Origin: Candidatus Stahliibacteriota bacterium | GTDB taxonomy: Bacteria > Hydrothermota > Tepidihabitantia > SM23-42 | DNA: 41,500 nucleotides | Direction: 5' to 3' | Assembly (NCBI GenBank): GCA_030602565.1 | Contig: JAUVZL010000019.1 | Coordinates: forward strand, 1 to 41,500 | In this document: positions 16,609 through 24,606 of the stretch, piece after piece | Position numbering within the stretch: the stretch's first letter is position 1 | Layout: every line of letters starts with the position of its first letter | Position numbers and translations under genes: made by a program | Notes under the pieces: generated by a model | Seen by the model: the letters and a program-made list of their open reading frames with translations, nothing else | The model's database searches: none | Told to the model about the DNA's origin: nothing

Positions 16609-18714
16609 ATGTTCAAAAAATCATTTTTACTTACTCTCAGTATAGCATTAACAGTTTTTGCAGGTAATACATGGATAGAAACCACTCAGGAAGATTTCGC
16701 GGATGGTACGCATGAGAATACTATCTATGCATCCCATCGGAGTGGCGGCACAGTAGAGTTTGTGCCGCGGTATGATCTTAATAATGACGGCTACATCGAT
16801 CTTGTAACGTGTGATGGCGGTGGACCATATGTAACAATCCATTGGGGCAGCGAATCAGGTTATTCGAGCAATAACCAAACACATTTTGCCACCACTGGAG
16901 CTGGTGATTGCGATATTGCAGATTTGAATACAGATGGCTTTCCAGAATTCCTTGTCAGTCATGCTAATTCAGTTTCACGATTATCAATATATTGGGGGTC
17001 TTCTATTGGTCCATCCCAAAATAATGCATACCATATCCCAAACTCACCGTCAGTCCCCAACGAGGTGTGTTATACTGCAGACCTAAATAAGGATGGCTAT
17101 CTTGATATAATTATTGGGGCATATTACAGCCTTTATACGGGTTCAATCTTCTGGGGAAGTGCAAACGGTTATTCTCCTTCAAATAGAACTGATCTCCCAA
17201 CTGCTTTCGGTGCACATAATACAGAAGTGGCAGACTTGAATAATGATGGCTGGTTTGATATAGTGTTTGTGAACAATAATAGCTCAATGAACTATATATA
17301 TTGGGGTAGTGAAAATGGATATTCCTCAAGTAATATGCTTTCGCTGACAGCACCCACATCAACGCCTCACGGTTCATCGATTGCAGACCTTAATAATGAT
17401 GGATACCTGGATCTTATCTTCACTTCAGTTTATGGCTCTCAAAGTTTTATTTACTACGGCAGTATCAATGGTTTTCAGAATTATCAAGCACTAAATACAG
17501 GTTCGACATATGGAGGTTCTGCAGTTTGTTATATGAACGATGATCAGTACCTCGATATCATATTTTTTAGAGGATGGCCAAGTGCACTTAGGCCCATTAT
17601 ATATTGGGGGTCTTCAACTGGCTATTCTGATAATTACACCACAGAAATAGGTAGTCCAACAAATGCTAGCGGCGGCTATGTCGGTGATTTCAATCTTGAT
17701 GGACATATTGACGTATTCGTAAATAGCCGCAGCAGCTATAGCCCAATCTTTTGGGGACCAGATTACTTGACGTCCACAAATATCGCAGTATCTCGTGACC
17801 ATCACGCCCTGTTTCGCGAAATTGGTAATGTGTACAATCGTAAGTATTATGAGGATTATATTTCATCGGTGTTTGATGCCGGTGCGATTACAGAGTGGAG
17901 CACGGTTGAATGGAATGCATATCAACCTTCAGGAACAGCTATTCTCGTCTGGGTGCGAACAGGAAATACACCAACGCCTAATCAGTCATGGTCAGAATGG
18001 CAATCAGTCAGTAACGGCGGTTCGATACCGGCAAACCTCAACGCGCGTTATATCCAGTATCAAACACGCCTTTGCTTTGCTAACCCTTGCTTCCTGCCAA
18101 TGCTTGAACAAATGACCATTGGATATGGTTGTGCTGGCCCTATTCAAGCCGAGGTAAGAATCGAACCCGAGGTTATCAACCTCAATAGCCAAGGTAAGTT
18201 CGTAGCGTTCATAACCTTCAACAACGCATCTGCCATTGATATATCAACCGTGGAGTGTGAAGGAGCCCCTGCGGTATCCGGGAACGCTCTTCCAACAAGA
18301 CCGAAATACATCGCCAGATTCAATGTAGACGATCTCATTGGAGTTACGCCTGGTCCGGCAGTACTATTTACCGTCACTGGTCAGTTATTCGATGGAACGA
18401 ACTTTGTTGGCTATGATACGGTATGTGTTATAGTCCATGACAATGTCGTTCTCAATATAACACCAAACCCCTTCAGAGACAGAATAGAAATTATATTCAG
18501 CACGGGGCAAAGTGCAAAGAGCATAGCGCTAGAAATCTACGATGCTACAGGTCGGTTGGTTAAACAATGGGACTATCCGACTATTAAACTATCTGACCAT
18601 GTCATCTGGGATAGAAAAGATAATTTGGGTAGAATAATGCCTGCCGGAGTTTATCTGTTCAAGATTCAAAGTGAAAATACATCGGTTACTAAAAAGGTGA
18701 TAATTCTGAAATAG
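16609..18714 (+). CDS. Secreted FG-GAP/VCBS-repeat protein with T9SS-type C-terminal sorting domain
   Basis: 701 residues. A signal peptide (about 1-19, ending FAG) is followed by at least seven calcium-binding FG-GAP/VCBS-type repeats (about 50-385) with loops such as DLNNDGYIDLV, DLNTDGFPEFL, DLNKDGYLDII, DLNNDGWFDIV, DLNNDGYLDLI and DFNLDGHIDVF. These build an integrin-like seven-bladed propeller, and each blade carries a WGS/YWGS turn. A middle beta domain (about 400-600) precedes a C-terminal sorting-like domain (about 620-701: NPFRDRIEI, IYDATGRLVK, WDRKDNLGRIMPAGVYLFKI). GAGGAGG precedes ATG 16609. Likely exported and displayed at the cell surface; ligand unknown. Confidence 0.9.
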   Translation: MFKKSFLLTLSIALTVFAGNTWIETTQEDFADGTHENTIYASHRSGGTVEFVPRYDLNNDGYIDLVTCDGGGPYVTIHWGSESGYSSNNQTHFATTGAGDCDIADLNTDGFPEFLVSHANSVSRLSIYWGSSIGPSQNNAYHIPNSPSVPNEVCYTADLNKDGYLDIIIGAYYSLYTGSIFWGSANGYSPSNRTDLPTAFGAHNTEVADLNNDGWFDIVFVNNNSSMNYIYWGSENGYSSSNMLSLTAPTSTPHGSSIADLNNDGYLDLIFTSVYGSQSFIYYGSINGFQNYQALNTGSTYGGSAVCYMNDDQYLDIIFFRGWPSALRPIIYWGSSTGYSDNYTTEIGSPTNASGGYVGDFNLDGHIDVFVNSRSSYSPIFWGPDYLTSTNIAVSRDHHALFREIGNVYNRKYYEDYISSVFDAGAITEWSTVEWNAYQPSGTAILVWVRTGNTPTPNQSWSEWQSVSNGGSIPANLNARYIQYQTRLCFANPCFLPMLEQMTIGYGCAGPIQAEVRIEPEVINLNSQGKFVAFITFNNASAIDISTVECEGAPAVSGNALPTRPKYIARFNVDDLIGVTPGPAVLFTVTGQLFDGTNFVGYDTVCVIVHDNVVLNITPNPFRDRIEIIFSTGQSAKSIALEIYDATGRLVKQWDYPTIKLSDHVIWDRKDNLGRIMPAGVYLFKIQSENTSVTKKVIILK

Positions 18715-18750
18715 TCAAAACAAAAATCCATTCACACCGAACTGTTTCAT

Positions 18751-18780
18751 CAGAGAAAGCAGCGAATCTGCTTTCTCTGT
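18751..18780 (+). terminator. Hairpin terminator after the FG-GAP gene
   Basis: Perfect 12-bp stem CAGAGAAAGCAG (18751-18762) / CTGCTTTCTCTG (18768-18779) with a 5-base loop. The T-run that follows is weak (TTAT). Confidence 0.65.
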
Positions 18781-18854
18781 TATCAAACCCCGGTCTGCTC
18801 ACGCAGAGCGGGGCTTGATCGGGCAATCCAGAAATAAAATCTTCCATTTTCTAT

Positions 18855-18907
18855 GGATCATCCGGTTAAACCGGATGATGACATGAAAGTAAACCGGACG
18901 ATGACAC
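18855..18907. repeat. ATGACA-family palindrome, tandem copies
   Basis: Stem ATCATCCGG / CCGGATGAT around ttaaa, then gacatgaaagtaa and a second half-unit ACCGGACGATGACACC. Confidence 0.78.
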
Positions 18908-18938
18908 CTTGAACTTATGACGTTCATTGTTCGGCTCT

Positions 18939-19166
18939 CCCTTATGCCTGCCCCGCTTGTCCCGTAGTGACAAACAGCGGGGTAAAACGAAGTTGTACGG
19001 GGTCATTGCCCGACTTACCCTTATGCCTGCCCCGCTTGTCCCGTAGTGACAAACAGCGGGGTAAAACGAAGTTGTACGGGGTCATTGCCCACTCCCCTTA
19101 TGCCTGCCCCGCTTGTCCCGTAGTGACAAACAGCGGGGTAAAACGAAGTTGTACGGGGTCATTCCC
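18939..19166. repeat. Triplicated 77-79 bp tandem repeat
   Basis: Three head-to-tail copies start at 18939, 19018 and 19095, each beginning CCCTTATGCCTGCC. Each holds the hairpin CCCCGCTTGTC...GACAAACAGCGGGG and ends in GTACGGGGTCATT. A long open frame crosses the copies because the period is near a multiple of three, but it is only translated repeat. A truncated piece recurs at about 31777-31800. Confidence 0.88.
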
Positions 19167-19269
19167 TGGCTTGACCAGGGAATCCAAATTCCTGGATCAT
19201 CCGGTTAAACCGGATGATGACATGAAAGTAAACCGGATGATGACACGAAAGTAAACTGGATGATGACAA
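19161..19269. repeat. ATGACA-family palindromes, mixed tandem block
   Basis: ATTCCCTGG-cttga-CCAGGGAAT (about 19161-19185) is followed by ATCATCCGG-ttaaa-CCGGATGAT-gaca and two further half units separated by gaaagtaaa. An almost identical block occurs at 31676-31872. Confidence 0.78.
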
Positions 19270-19325
19270 AATGAAGGGGTTATTGCCTGACTCACCACTT
19301 GTCATTGCCCGATTCCGGATTTTTA

Positions 19326-19353
19326 TTGACACGTGGTATGAAATCTATATAAT
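19326..19353 (+). promoter_or_regulatory. Promoter of the aminotransferase-phosphohexomutase operon
   Basis: TTGACA (19326-19331), 16-bp spacer, TATAAT (19348-19353). AAGGAG is 15 bases downstream, so the leader is very short. Confidence 0.75.
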
Positions 19354-19368
19354 ATCCTAAGGAGAAAG

Positions 19369-20781
19369 ATGAGAAAATTCGATTATACTTCACCGGAAAT
19401 AGGACCAAAAGTAAAAAAATTGATTGAGCGGGATAAAAAAATCATGTTTGGCGCTCACACCAGAACCCAAGAAATACCTTTGGGAGTTGATTATGCAAAA
19501 GGCGCACGCATAACTGACCTTGACGGCAAAACATACCTGGATTTTGGTGCTGGTTTTGCGGTAGTCGGCACTGGCCACTGTCATCCCGAGGTGATCAAAG
19601 CAGCAACTGAGCAAATGCAGAAATTGATTCATATTTCAGGTTGCGACTTTTATTATGAATCCCAGGTTGAACTCGCGGAAAAGCTCTTTGAAATATGCCC
19701 GGGAGACTTTGAGAAAAGAGTGTATTTTGGCAATTCCGGCGTTGAAGGTATTGCAGCAACTTTGAAGATCGCACGTCACTACACACGACGACCCCGTCTG
19801 ATCAGTTTTCTGGGCGCGTTTCACGGCAGAACCTTTGCCGGCATGACGATGTCAGGCAGCAAGAAGATCCAACGCGCCCATTTCTCGCCTTTAATACCCG
19901 AAGTAACCCACATACCTTATCCCTACTGCTTTCACTGCATATTCAACGAAACATATCCCAAATGCGTGAGAAAAGAATTCGATGGTTTACCAATGCCCTA
20001 CTGTCTCTCATACTTGACCGAGGTCATGTTTGAACGTCTTGTTGACCCAGAAGACGTTGCCCTGATTCTCGTTGAACCTATCCAGGGTGAAGGCGGCTAC
20101 ATTATACCACCCAAAGAGTTCTTGCCAGCACTGCGCAAGATCGCAGACAAATTCAATATCTTGCTTGCCTTTGATGAAATTCAGTGCGGCATGGGCAGAA
20201 CAGGCAAGTGGTTTGCCTGTGACCACGTTAATGTGATCCCGGATATCATTATCATTGCCAAGGCAATTGCCTCGGGCTTTCCGATGAGTGCCACGGTGAG
20301 CCGCGCTGAGCTCCAGGACCCTGAAATCGATGAACGTGCCTGGCAACCTGGTGCGCACGGTTCAACTTTTGGTGGTAACCCGGTCATCGCAGCAGCCGCT
20401 GTAGCTTCTTTAAAAATCATTGAAAATGGCTTGATTGAAAATGCCGCAGAGGTTGGTGCTTTTCTCAAAGCGGGGTTTATTGAAATTATGGATCGCCACC
20501 AGATAATCGGTGAAGTACGCGGTCAGGGTTTAATGATTGGTTTTGAATTGGTAAAAGATAAGAAGACGCGCGGAGCCTTGCCGAGGGTAATTACGAATAA
20601 CGGCAAGAATATTAAAGAAGTCATTACTGGTGAGTGTTTCAAGCGTGGGTTGATCGTCTATGGCGCTGGATTCAATTCAATTCGCATATCACCGCCCCTT
20701 ATTATAACCAAAGATGATGCAGCAGAAGCTTTGAAAATAATTGACCAGGTTATTACGTTTGTGGAGAGTCAGTTATTATGA
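19369..20781 (+). CDS. Class III aminotransferase (GABA aminotransferase / amino-acid racemase-like)
   Basis: 470 residues, longer than typical acetylornithine aminotransferases. The PLP-binding Asp is D269 in AFDEIQCG, and the Schiff-base Lys is K298 in IAKAIASGF. The insert PYPYCFHCIFNETYPKC (about 183-199), with three cysteines, and the N-terminal extension resemble the thermophile/archaeal GABA-aminotransferase-like group, whose studied Pyrococcus/Thermococcus members include broad-range amino-acid racemases and ornithine or omega-aminotransferases. Substrate is therefore open. AAGGAG precedes ATG 19369. It overlaps the next gene by 4 bases (ATGA). Confidence 0.85.
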   Translation: MRKFDYTSPEIGPKVKKLIERDKKIMFGAHTRTQEIPLGVDYAKGARITDLDGKTYLDFGAGFAVVGTGHCHPEVIKAATEQMQKLIHISGCDFYYESQVELAEKLFEICPGDFEKRVYFGNSGVEGIAATLKIARHYTRRPRLISFLGAFHGRTFAGMTMSGSKKIQRAHFSPLIPEVTHIPYPYCFHCIFNETYPKCVRKEFDGLPMPYCLSYLTEVMFERLVDPEDVALILVEPIQGEGGYIIPPKEFLPALRKIADKFNILLAFDEIQCGMGRTGKWFACDHVNVIPDIIIIAKAIASGFPMSATVSRAELQDPEIDERAWQPGAHGSTFGGNPVIAAAAVASLKIIENGLIENAAEVGAFLKAGFIEIMDRHQIIGEVRGQGLMIGFELVKDKKTRGALPRVITNNGKNIKEVITGECFKRGLIVYGAGFNSIRISPPLIITKDDAAEALKIIDQVITFVESQLL

Positions 20782-22118
20782 TAAATCCGGGTATTTTCCG
20801 CGAATACGATATAAGAGGCATTGCTGATACTGACCTTACTGATGAGAATGTTTATGAGTTTGCCCGTGGTGTCGGGACTTATTATCGAAACCTCGGTGAG
20901 ACAAAAGTCATTGTGGGCCGCGATGTCAGGATATCTTCACCGAGAATTTCTGAAACAATCCAAAAAGGCCTCATGGAATCAGGCTGCAGTGTAATAGATA
21001 TCGGTGAAGTACCAACACCATTGCTATATTTTTCATTGTTTCACTATAATATCGGCAACGGCGTAGTGATAACGGCCAGTCACAACCCAAAGGAATTCAA
21101 TGGCTTTAAAGTGTGCCGAAACAAGACTACCATATACGGCGCCGAAATACAAAAAATTAAATACATTATCGAAAAAGGAGAGTATACATCAGGTAACGGC
21201 GATAGCGAACAACTCGACGTCATACCTACGTATATCGATTACGTAACTGACCACCTGAAGATACAACCTGGTTTGAAGATAATCATCGACACAGGTAATG
21301 GTACATGCGGTCCAATCATTGACCAAATCATGACCAGGATAAAAGCAAGCTATGAAATATTGTTTAAGGAACCTGACGGCAACTTCCCAAACCACTTAGC
21401 TGACCCGACCGTAGTGGAACATATCTCAACTTTAATTAATAAGGTCAAGGATAATGACGTTGCGTGCGGCATTGGTTTTGACGGCGATGGCGATAGGATT
21501 GGTGTAATCGATGAAAATGCTGGAGTTATCTGGGGCGATGTGCTGCTTGCAATATATGCCGAAGATGTTTTGAAGCGCATGCCTGGCGCCAAGATAATAT
21601 TCGAGGTAAAATGCTCTAAAGGATTGATTGAGCGCATCGAAGAATTGGGTGGTATACCCCTCATGTACAAAACAGGTCACTCTTTGATCAAAGCCAAAAT
21701 GAAGGCTGAAAACTCGCCACTTGCTGGTGAGATGTCAGGACACGTATTTTTTGCCGACCGCTACTATGGATTTGACGACGCAATATACGCAAGTCTGCGC
21801 CTTTTAGAAATAATAAGCAACGGCAATAAACTGTCCGAGCTTGCTGCAAGAGTACCTAAGTATTTTGCAACACCTGAGATCCGTATTGAAACGACCGATG
21901 AGAAAAAATTCAAAATCGTTGAAAAATTAAAGGCAGAGCTCAGTGGGTCGTATAAAATAATAGACATCGATGGAGTTAGAGTGGATTTTCCAGACGGTTG
22001 GGGTTTAATAAGAGCATCAAATACCCAACCGGTTCTCGTCTTAAGATTTGAAGCAAAAACAAAACAAAGACTTGAGGAAATCAGAAATCTGTTTTTTGAT
22101 AAATTGGATGAGCTATGA
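20778..22118 (+). CDS. Phosphomannomutase/phosphoglucomutase
   Basis: 446 residues. Alpha-D-phosphohexomutase that moves phosphate between C1 and C6 of hexoses. The phosphoserine loop is TASHNP (99-104, active Ser 101), the metal site DGDGDR (235-240), and the sugar loop GEMSGHVFF (about 315-323). The C-terminal phosphate-binding domain ends with RASNTQPVLVLRFEA. This is the PMM/PGM (AlgC/ManB-like) subgroup rather than GlmM, which carries a different sugar loop. Translationally coupled to the aminotransferase gene, with no obvious metabolic reason. A palindromic repeat begins 6 bases after the stop. Confidence 0.92.
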   Translation: MINPGIFREYDIRGIADTDLTDENVYEFARGVGTYYRNLGETKVIVGRDVRISSPRISETIQKGLMESGCSVIDIGEVPTPLLYFSLFHYNIGNGVVITASHNPKEFNGFKVCRNKTTIYGAEIQKIKYIIEKGEYTSGNGDSEQLDVIPTYIDYVTDHLKIQPGLKIIIDTGNGTCGPIIDQIMTRIKASYEILFKEPDGNFPNHLADPTVVEHISTLINKVKDNDVACGIGFDGDGDRIGVIDENAGVIWGDVLLAIYAEDVLKRMPGAKIIFEVKCSKGLIERIEELGGIPLMYKTGHSLIKAKMKAENSPLAGEMSGHVFFADRYYGFDDAIYASLRLLEIISNGNKLSELAARVPKYFATPEIRIETTDEKKFKIVEKLKAELSGSYKIIDIDGVRVDFPDGWGLIRASNTQPVLVLRFEAKTKQRLEEIRNLFFDKLDEL

Positions 22119-22123
22119 CTCCT

Positions 22124-22269
22124 CACCCCTGAAACAATACTGAAATGATATTCAGCACAAGGTTCAGGGCAGGCTCTAACCCTCTCCTCAGAGAGGAGAG
22201 GGGATTTAAGTGAAGTACTCTCCTCCATTTCCTCTCCCTTTTCAAGGGAGAGGATGAAGGTGAGGGTTG
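22124..22269. repeat. CCTCACCC...GGTGAGGGTT palindrome, copy A
   Basis: Bounded by CTCCTCACCCCTG and ATGAAGGTGAGGGTT. Inside are CTCTCCTC-aga-GAGGAGAG and CCTCTCCCTT-ttc-AAGGGAGAGG hairpins, joined by ggatttaagtgaagt. This long form recurs, expanded, on both sides of the DUF559 gene at 36656-37543. Confidence 0.8.
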
Positions 22270-22287
22270 AAAAAGTAAGGAGGTTTT

Positions 22288-23991
22288 ATGATTATTGCTT
22301 TATGTGCAACATTACTATTTGCCCAAGCTGGTGATGTTTTCCTGCCAAAATGGATGACTCCGGAAGAGAGTCTGCGCGTCAATGAGATCGGCAAGGGACA
22401 CATCATTACTGTTCCACCCGATGGCTGGGTTGAAACACCGGGTGAATTCGAGGTATTAAAAGGTGTATTTATCACCTGGATATATGGTCAATACAACTCA
22501 GTTTTCCGTGAGATCGTACGCGAATCCGGCGAAGTCTCAAAGGTGTACATAATCGTAGGGTCGAGTATTGAACAACAGAATATTACTGATTATTTGAATG
22601 GCAACGGCATACCGCTCGATTCAGTGACTTTCTATATATGGCCGAGAAACTCCATATGGATTCGCGATTATGGACCGTGGTTTATGCGTAAACAAGATAA
22701 TACCGAAGGCATCGTGGATTTCCAATATAATAGACCGCGACCATCTGATGATACAATACCCTGGCGCATTGGTCAGCAATGGGGTATCCCAGTCTATGGC
22801 TCGCCACTTGAGCATGCCGGTGGTAATTTCATGACCGATGGCTTGGGTACTGGTTTTGCAAGCACGTTAATCCATGAGGAAAACTCTGGGTATACGCACG
22901 CAGAAATAGATTCCTTGATGCTTGAGTACAGCGGGCTTGAACAATTTATCGTATTACAAAAAATCAATATTGAATATACCGGGCATATTGATCTATGGAC
23001 TAAAATCCTCAATGACACACTTGTCATGGTAGGTGAATATGCTGCAGGTCATCCTAACCATGATCTGCTCAATGATAATGCTGACTCAATCAGTCGCTGC
23101 ACTAACCGAGAAGGTAAACCGTATCGGATAGTCCGGATACCCATGCCCTGGTCAATGTCAAACGCCCCGCCCTCTTATCTGAATTCCCTGTTTGTCAATA
23201 ACAAAGTTCTCGTGCCCCTATGGAATGAACCTGAGGATGATACCGCACTTTTCATTTACGAACAGGCTCTACCCGGTTATGATATCGTAGGCATTAACTG
23301 CTCATCCATGTCCGGGTCTGGAGGAGCGATTCACTGCATTACCATGCAGGCACCAAGCCCCTATTTCATTCATGTCCAACACTATCCTTTGAATGATACT
23401 GAGGATACCCTAAACCCCTATCGTGTCCGGGCACGACTTACTACTTCTCATAGTCTGCTTGCAGAATCCACCTTAGTTTTCTACAAAATTAACAGTGGCT
23501 CATACAATACAACCCCCTTAGCCACCGTAGTAGATACGCCGGGCGTCTATGCAGGCTATATACCAGCACAATCAGGCGGTGATACTGTCCACTATTACTT
23601 ACTGGTTAAAAATAATGACGGTATCCGACGAACTTCACCAGTTCATGTTCCACCACAGATCTATACATTCTTAGTTACCGGCATTCCTTATGTTGCTGAA
23701 CAGCTTAATGCGAGCCCTATATCAATCACATTATTGTCCTCTAATCCAGTACGTTCATCATTGAGTTTTTCCATCATGCTCGAAGAATTAACAAATGTAA
23801 AAATTGAAATCTATAATGTCCTTGGTCAAAAAATACACGTTGTGACTGATAAGCTCATGCATGCCGGCAATCATGAAATACATTGGAACTTTTGTGATGA
23901 AACGAACCGTGAATTAGCCCAGGGTGCTTATTTCTATCGTATAATAACTGAGGGAGAAACAGAAACAGGGAAGGTGCTGTTTATAAAATAG
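22288..23991 (+). CDS. Secreted agmatine-deiminase-like (PAD_porph) enzyme with C-terminal sorting domain
   Basis: 567 residues. A short signal peptide (about 1-13) precedes a guanidino-hydrolase domain (about 30-355) with IRDYGPW (125-131), HAGGN (176-180), GHIDLW (232-237) and the nucleophile C350 in SGGAIHC. These match the peptidyl-arginine/agmatine deiminase superfamily (hydrolysis of a guanidinium to ureido plus ammonia). A beta domain (about 360-460) and a T9SS-type sorting domain (about 475-567: IEIYNVLGQKIHVV, LAQGAYFYRI) follow. Cytosolic agmatine deiminases lack the last two parts, so a secreted peptidyl-arginine or agmatine substrate is likely. AAGGAGG precedes the start. Confidence 0.9.
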   Translation: MIIALCATLLFAQAGDVFLPKWMTPEESLRVNEIGKGHIITVPPDGWVETPGEFEVLKGVFITWIYGQYNSVFREIVRESGEVSKVYIIVGSSIEQQNITDYLNGNGIPLDSVTFYIWPRNSIWIRDYGPWFMRKQDNTEGIVDFQYNRPRPSDDTIPWRIGQQWGIPVYGSPLEHAGGNFMTDGLGTGFASTLIHEENSGYTHAEIDSLMLEYSGLEQFIVLQKINIEYTGHIDLWTKILNDTLVMVGEYAAGHPNHDLLNDNADSISRCTNREGKPYRIVRIPMPWSMSNAPPSYLNSLFVNNKVLVPLWNEPEDDTALFIYEQALPGYDIVGINCSSMSGSGGAIHCITMQAPSPYFIHVQHYPLNDTEDTLNPYRVRARLTTSHSLLAESTLVFYKINSGSYNTTPLATVVDTPGVYAGYIPAQSGGDTVHYYLLVKNNDGIRRTSPVHVPPQIYTFLVTGIPYVAEQLNASPISITLLSSNPVRSSLSFSIMLEELTNVKIEIYNVLGQKIHVVTDKLMHAGNHEIHWNFCDETNRELAQGAYFYRIITEGETETGKVLFIK

Positions 23992-24019
23992 ACACGCTGC
24001 GCACGGTTTCTAAATTTCT

Positions 24020-24085
24020 AATGCTTTAAACGCGATTAACGATCGAAATGTCCTTAATGTGTGTTCTCGACAGGCTCGAACAGTA
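24020..24085. repeat. TTTAAACG-ATTAACGATCG repeat joined to a TTCTCGACAGGCTCGAA palindrome
   Basis: CTTTAAACGCGATTAACGAT through TCCTTAAT matches 41272-41308 closely and 9122-9152 partly. The TTCTCGACAGGCTCGAACAG half of the second family follows directly. Confidence 0.75.
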
Positions 24086-24106
24086 AAAATAGTAAGCAAT
24101 AAGTAC

Positions 24107-24196
24107 TTTTCGTACTCGTAGATCGTAAGTCGTATTCGTTATAATTTAATATTACGAGCACGAAAAACGAATTACGAATACGGTTCCAATCTTTGG
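24107..24196. repeat. GTATTCGT/ACGAATAC element, copy 2 (left arm of an inverted pair)
   Basis: 24131-24196 is the near-perfect reverse complement of 26141-26206, including the flank GGTTCCAATCTTTGG; weaker identity continues left to about 24107 (TTTCGTACTCGT). The pair encloses exactly ebfC and dnaX. Confidence 0.85.
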
Positions 24197-24197
24197 C

Positions 24198-24214
24198 GCC
24201 AGGTTACATACCTG
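24198..24214 (-). terminator. Weak hairpin overlapping the ebfC stop codon
   Basis: CCAGGT-atgta-ACCTGG spans the last codons of ebfC. There is no T-run, so it may not terminate. Confidence 0.3.
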
Positions 24215-24491
24215 GCAATGGAAACCCGGTGATTGACTGAAAACTCTCTTTAGTCTTGTCCGCTACTTTCTTTTTGGCATCGCTTAAGGCGGCAAGTATG
24301 AGGTCTTCAACCATTGAGACATCTTTGTCTTCGAAGACCTCTGGTTCAATCTTGACGCTAAGCACATTTTGTTCACCATCCATCTCAATCCTAACCATGC
24401 CGCCGCCCGCACTTCCCTCAACCTTAACCTTTCTCAGCTCCTCCATTAGCTTTGCCTGCAACTTCTGGGCTTCCCGCAACATGTTCTTCAC
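24204..24491 (-). CDS. ebfC: YbaB/EbfC nucleoid-associated protein
   Basis: 95 residues. Small dimeric DNA-binding protein. The N-terminal helix MKNMLREAQKLQAKL, the central GGGMVRIEMDGEQNVLSVKI sheet and the SDAKKKVADKTKE helix followed by a short Gly/Pro-rich tail are typical. Start is GTG at 24491 with an in-frame ATG three codons later. It follows dnaX on the same strand, the classical dnaX-ebfC order; recR, the usual third member, is absent here. The 20 bases before its start repeat the sequence around the dnaX stop. Confidence 0.93.
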   Translation of the reverse strand: MKNMLREAQKLQAKLMEELRKVKVEGSAGGGMVRIEMDGEQNVLSVKIEPEVFEDKDVSMVEDLILAALSDAKKKVADKTKESFQSITGFPLPGM

Positions 24492-24606
24492 CCCGTAGCT
24501 CCTATCTTTCTATTCAAGATCTGCAACCTATCATTTAATCCTGTAACCACCAGCATCTCTCAACTTACCTCTCTCCTCATGAGCGACGGGGTAAACCCCG
24601 TAGCTC
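24492..24606. repeat. dnaX-ebfC spacer with a direct repeat
   Basis: ACCCCGTAGCTCCTATCTT occurs at about 24494 and again at about 24594, so the spacer appears to have arisen by a roughly 100-bp duplication. ACGGGGTttACCCCGT forms a hairpin just after the dnaX stop (24585-24601). Confidence 0.6.

Noticed and set aside
18967-19254. 95-codon open frame with repeated peptide
   Set aside because: The repetition is simply the 77-79 bp DNA triplication read in frame.
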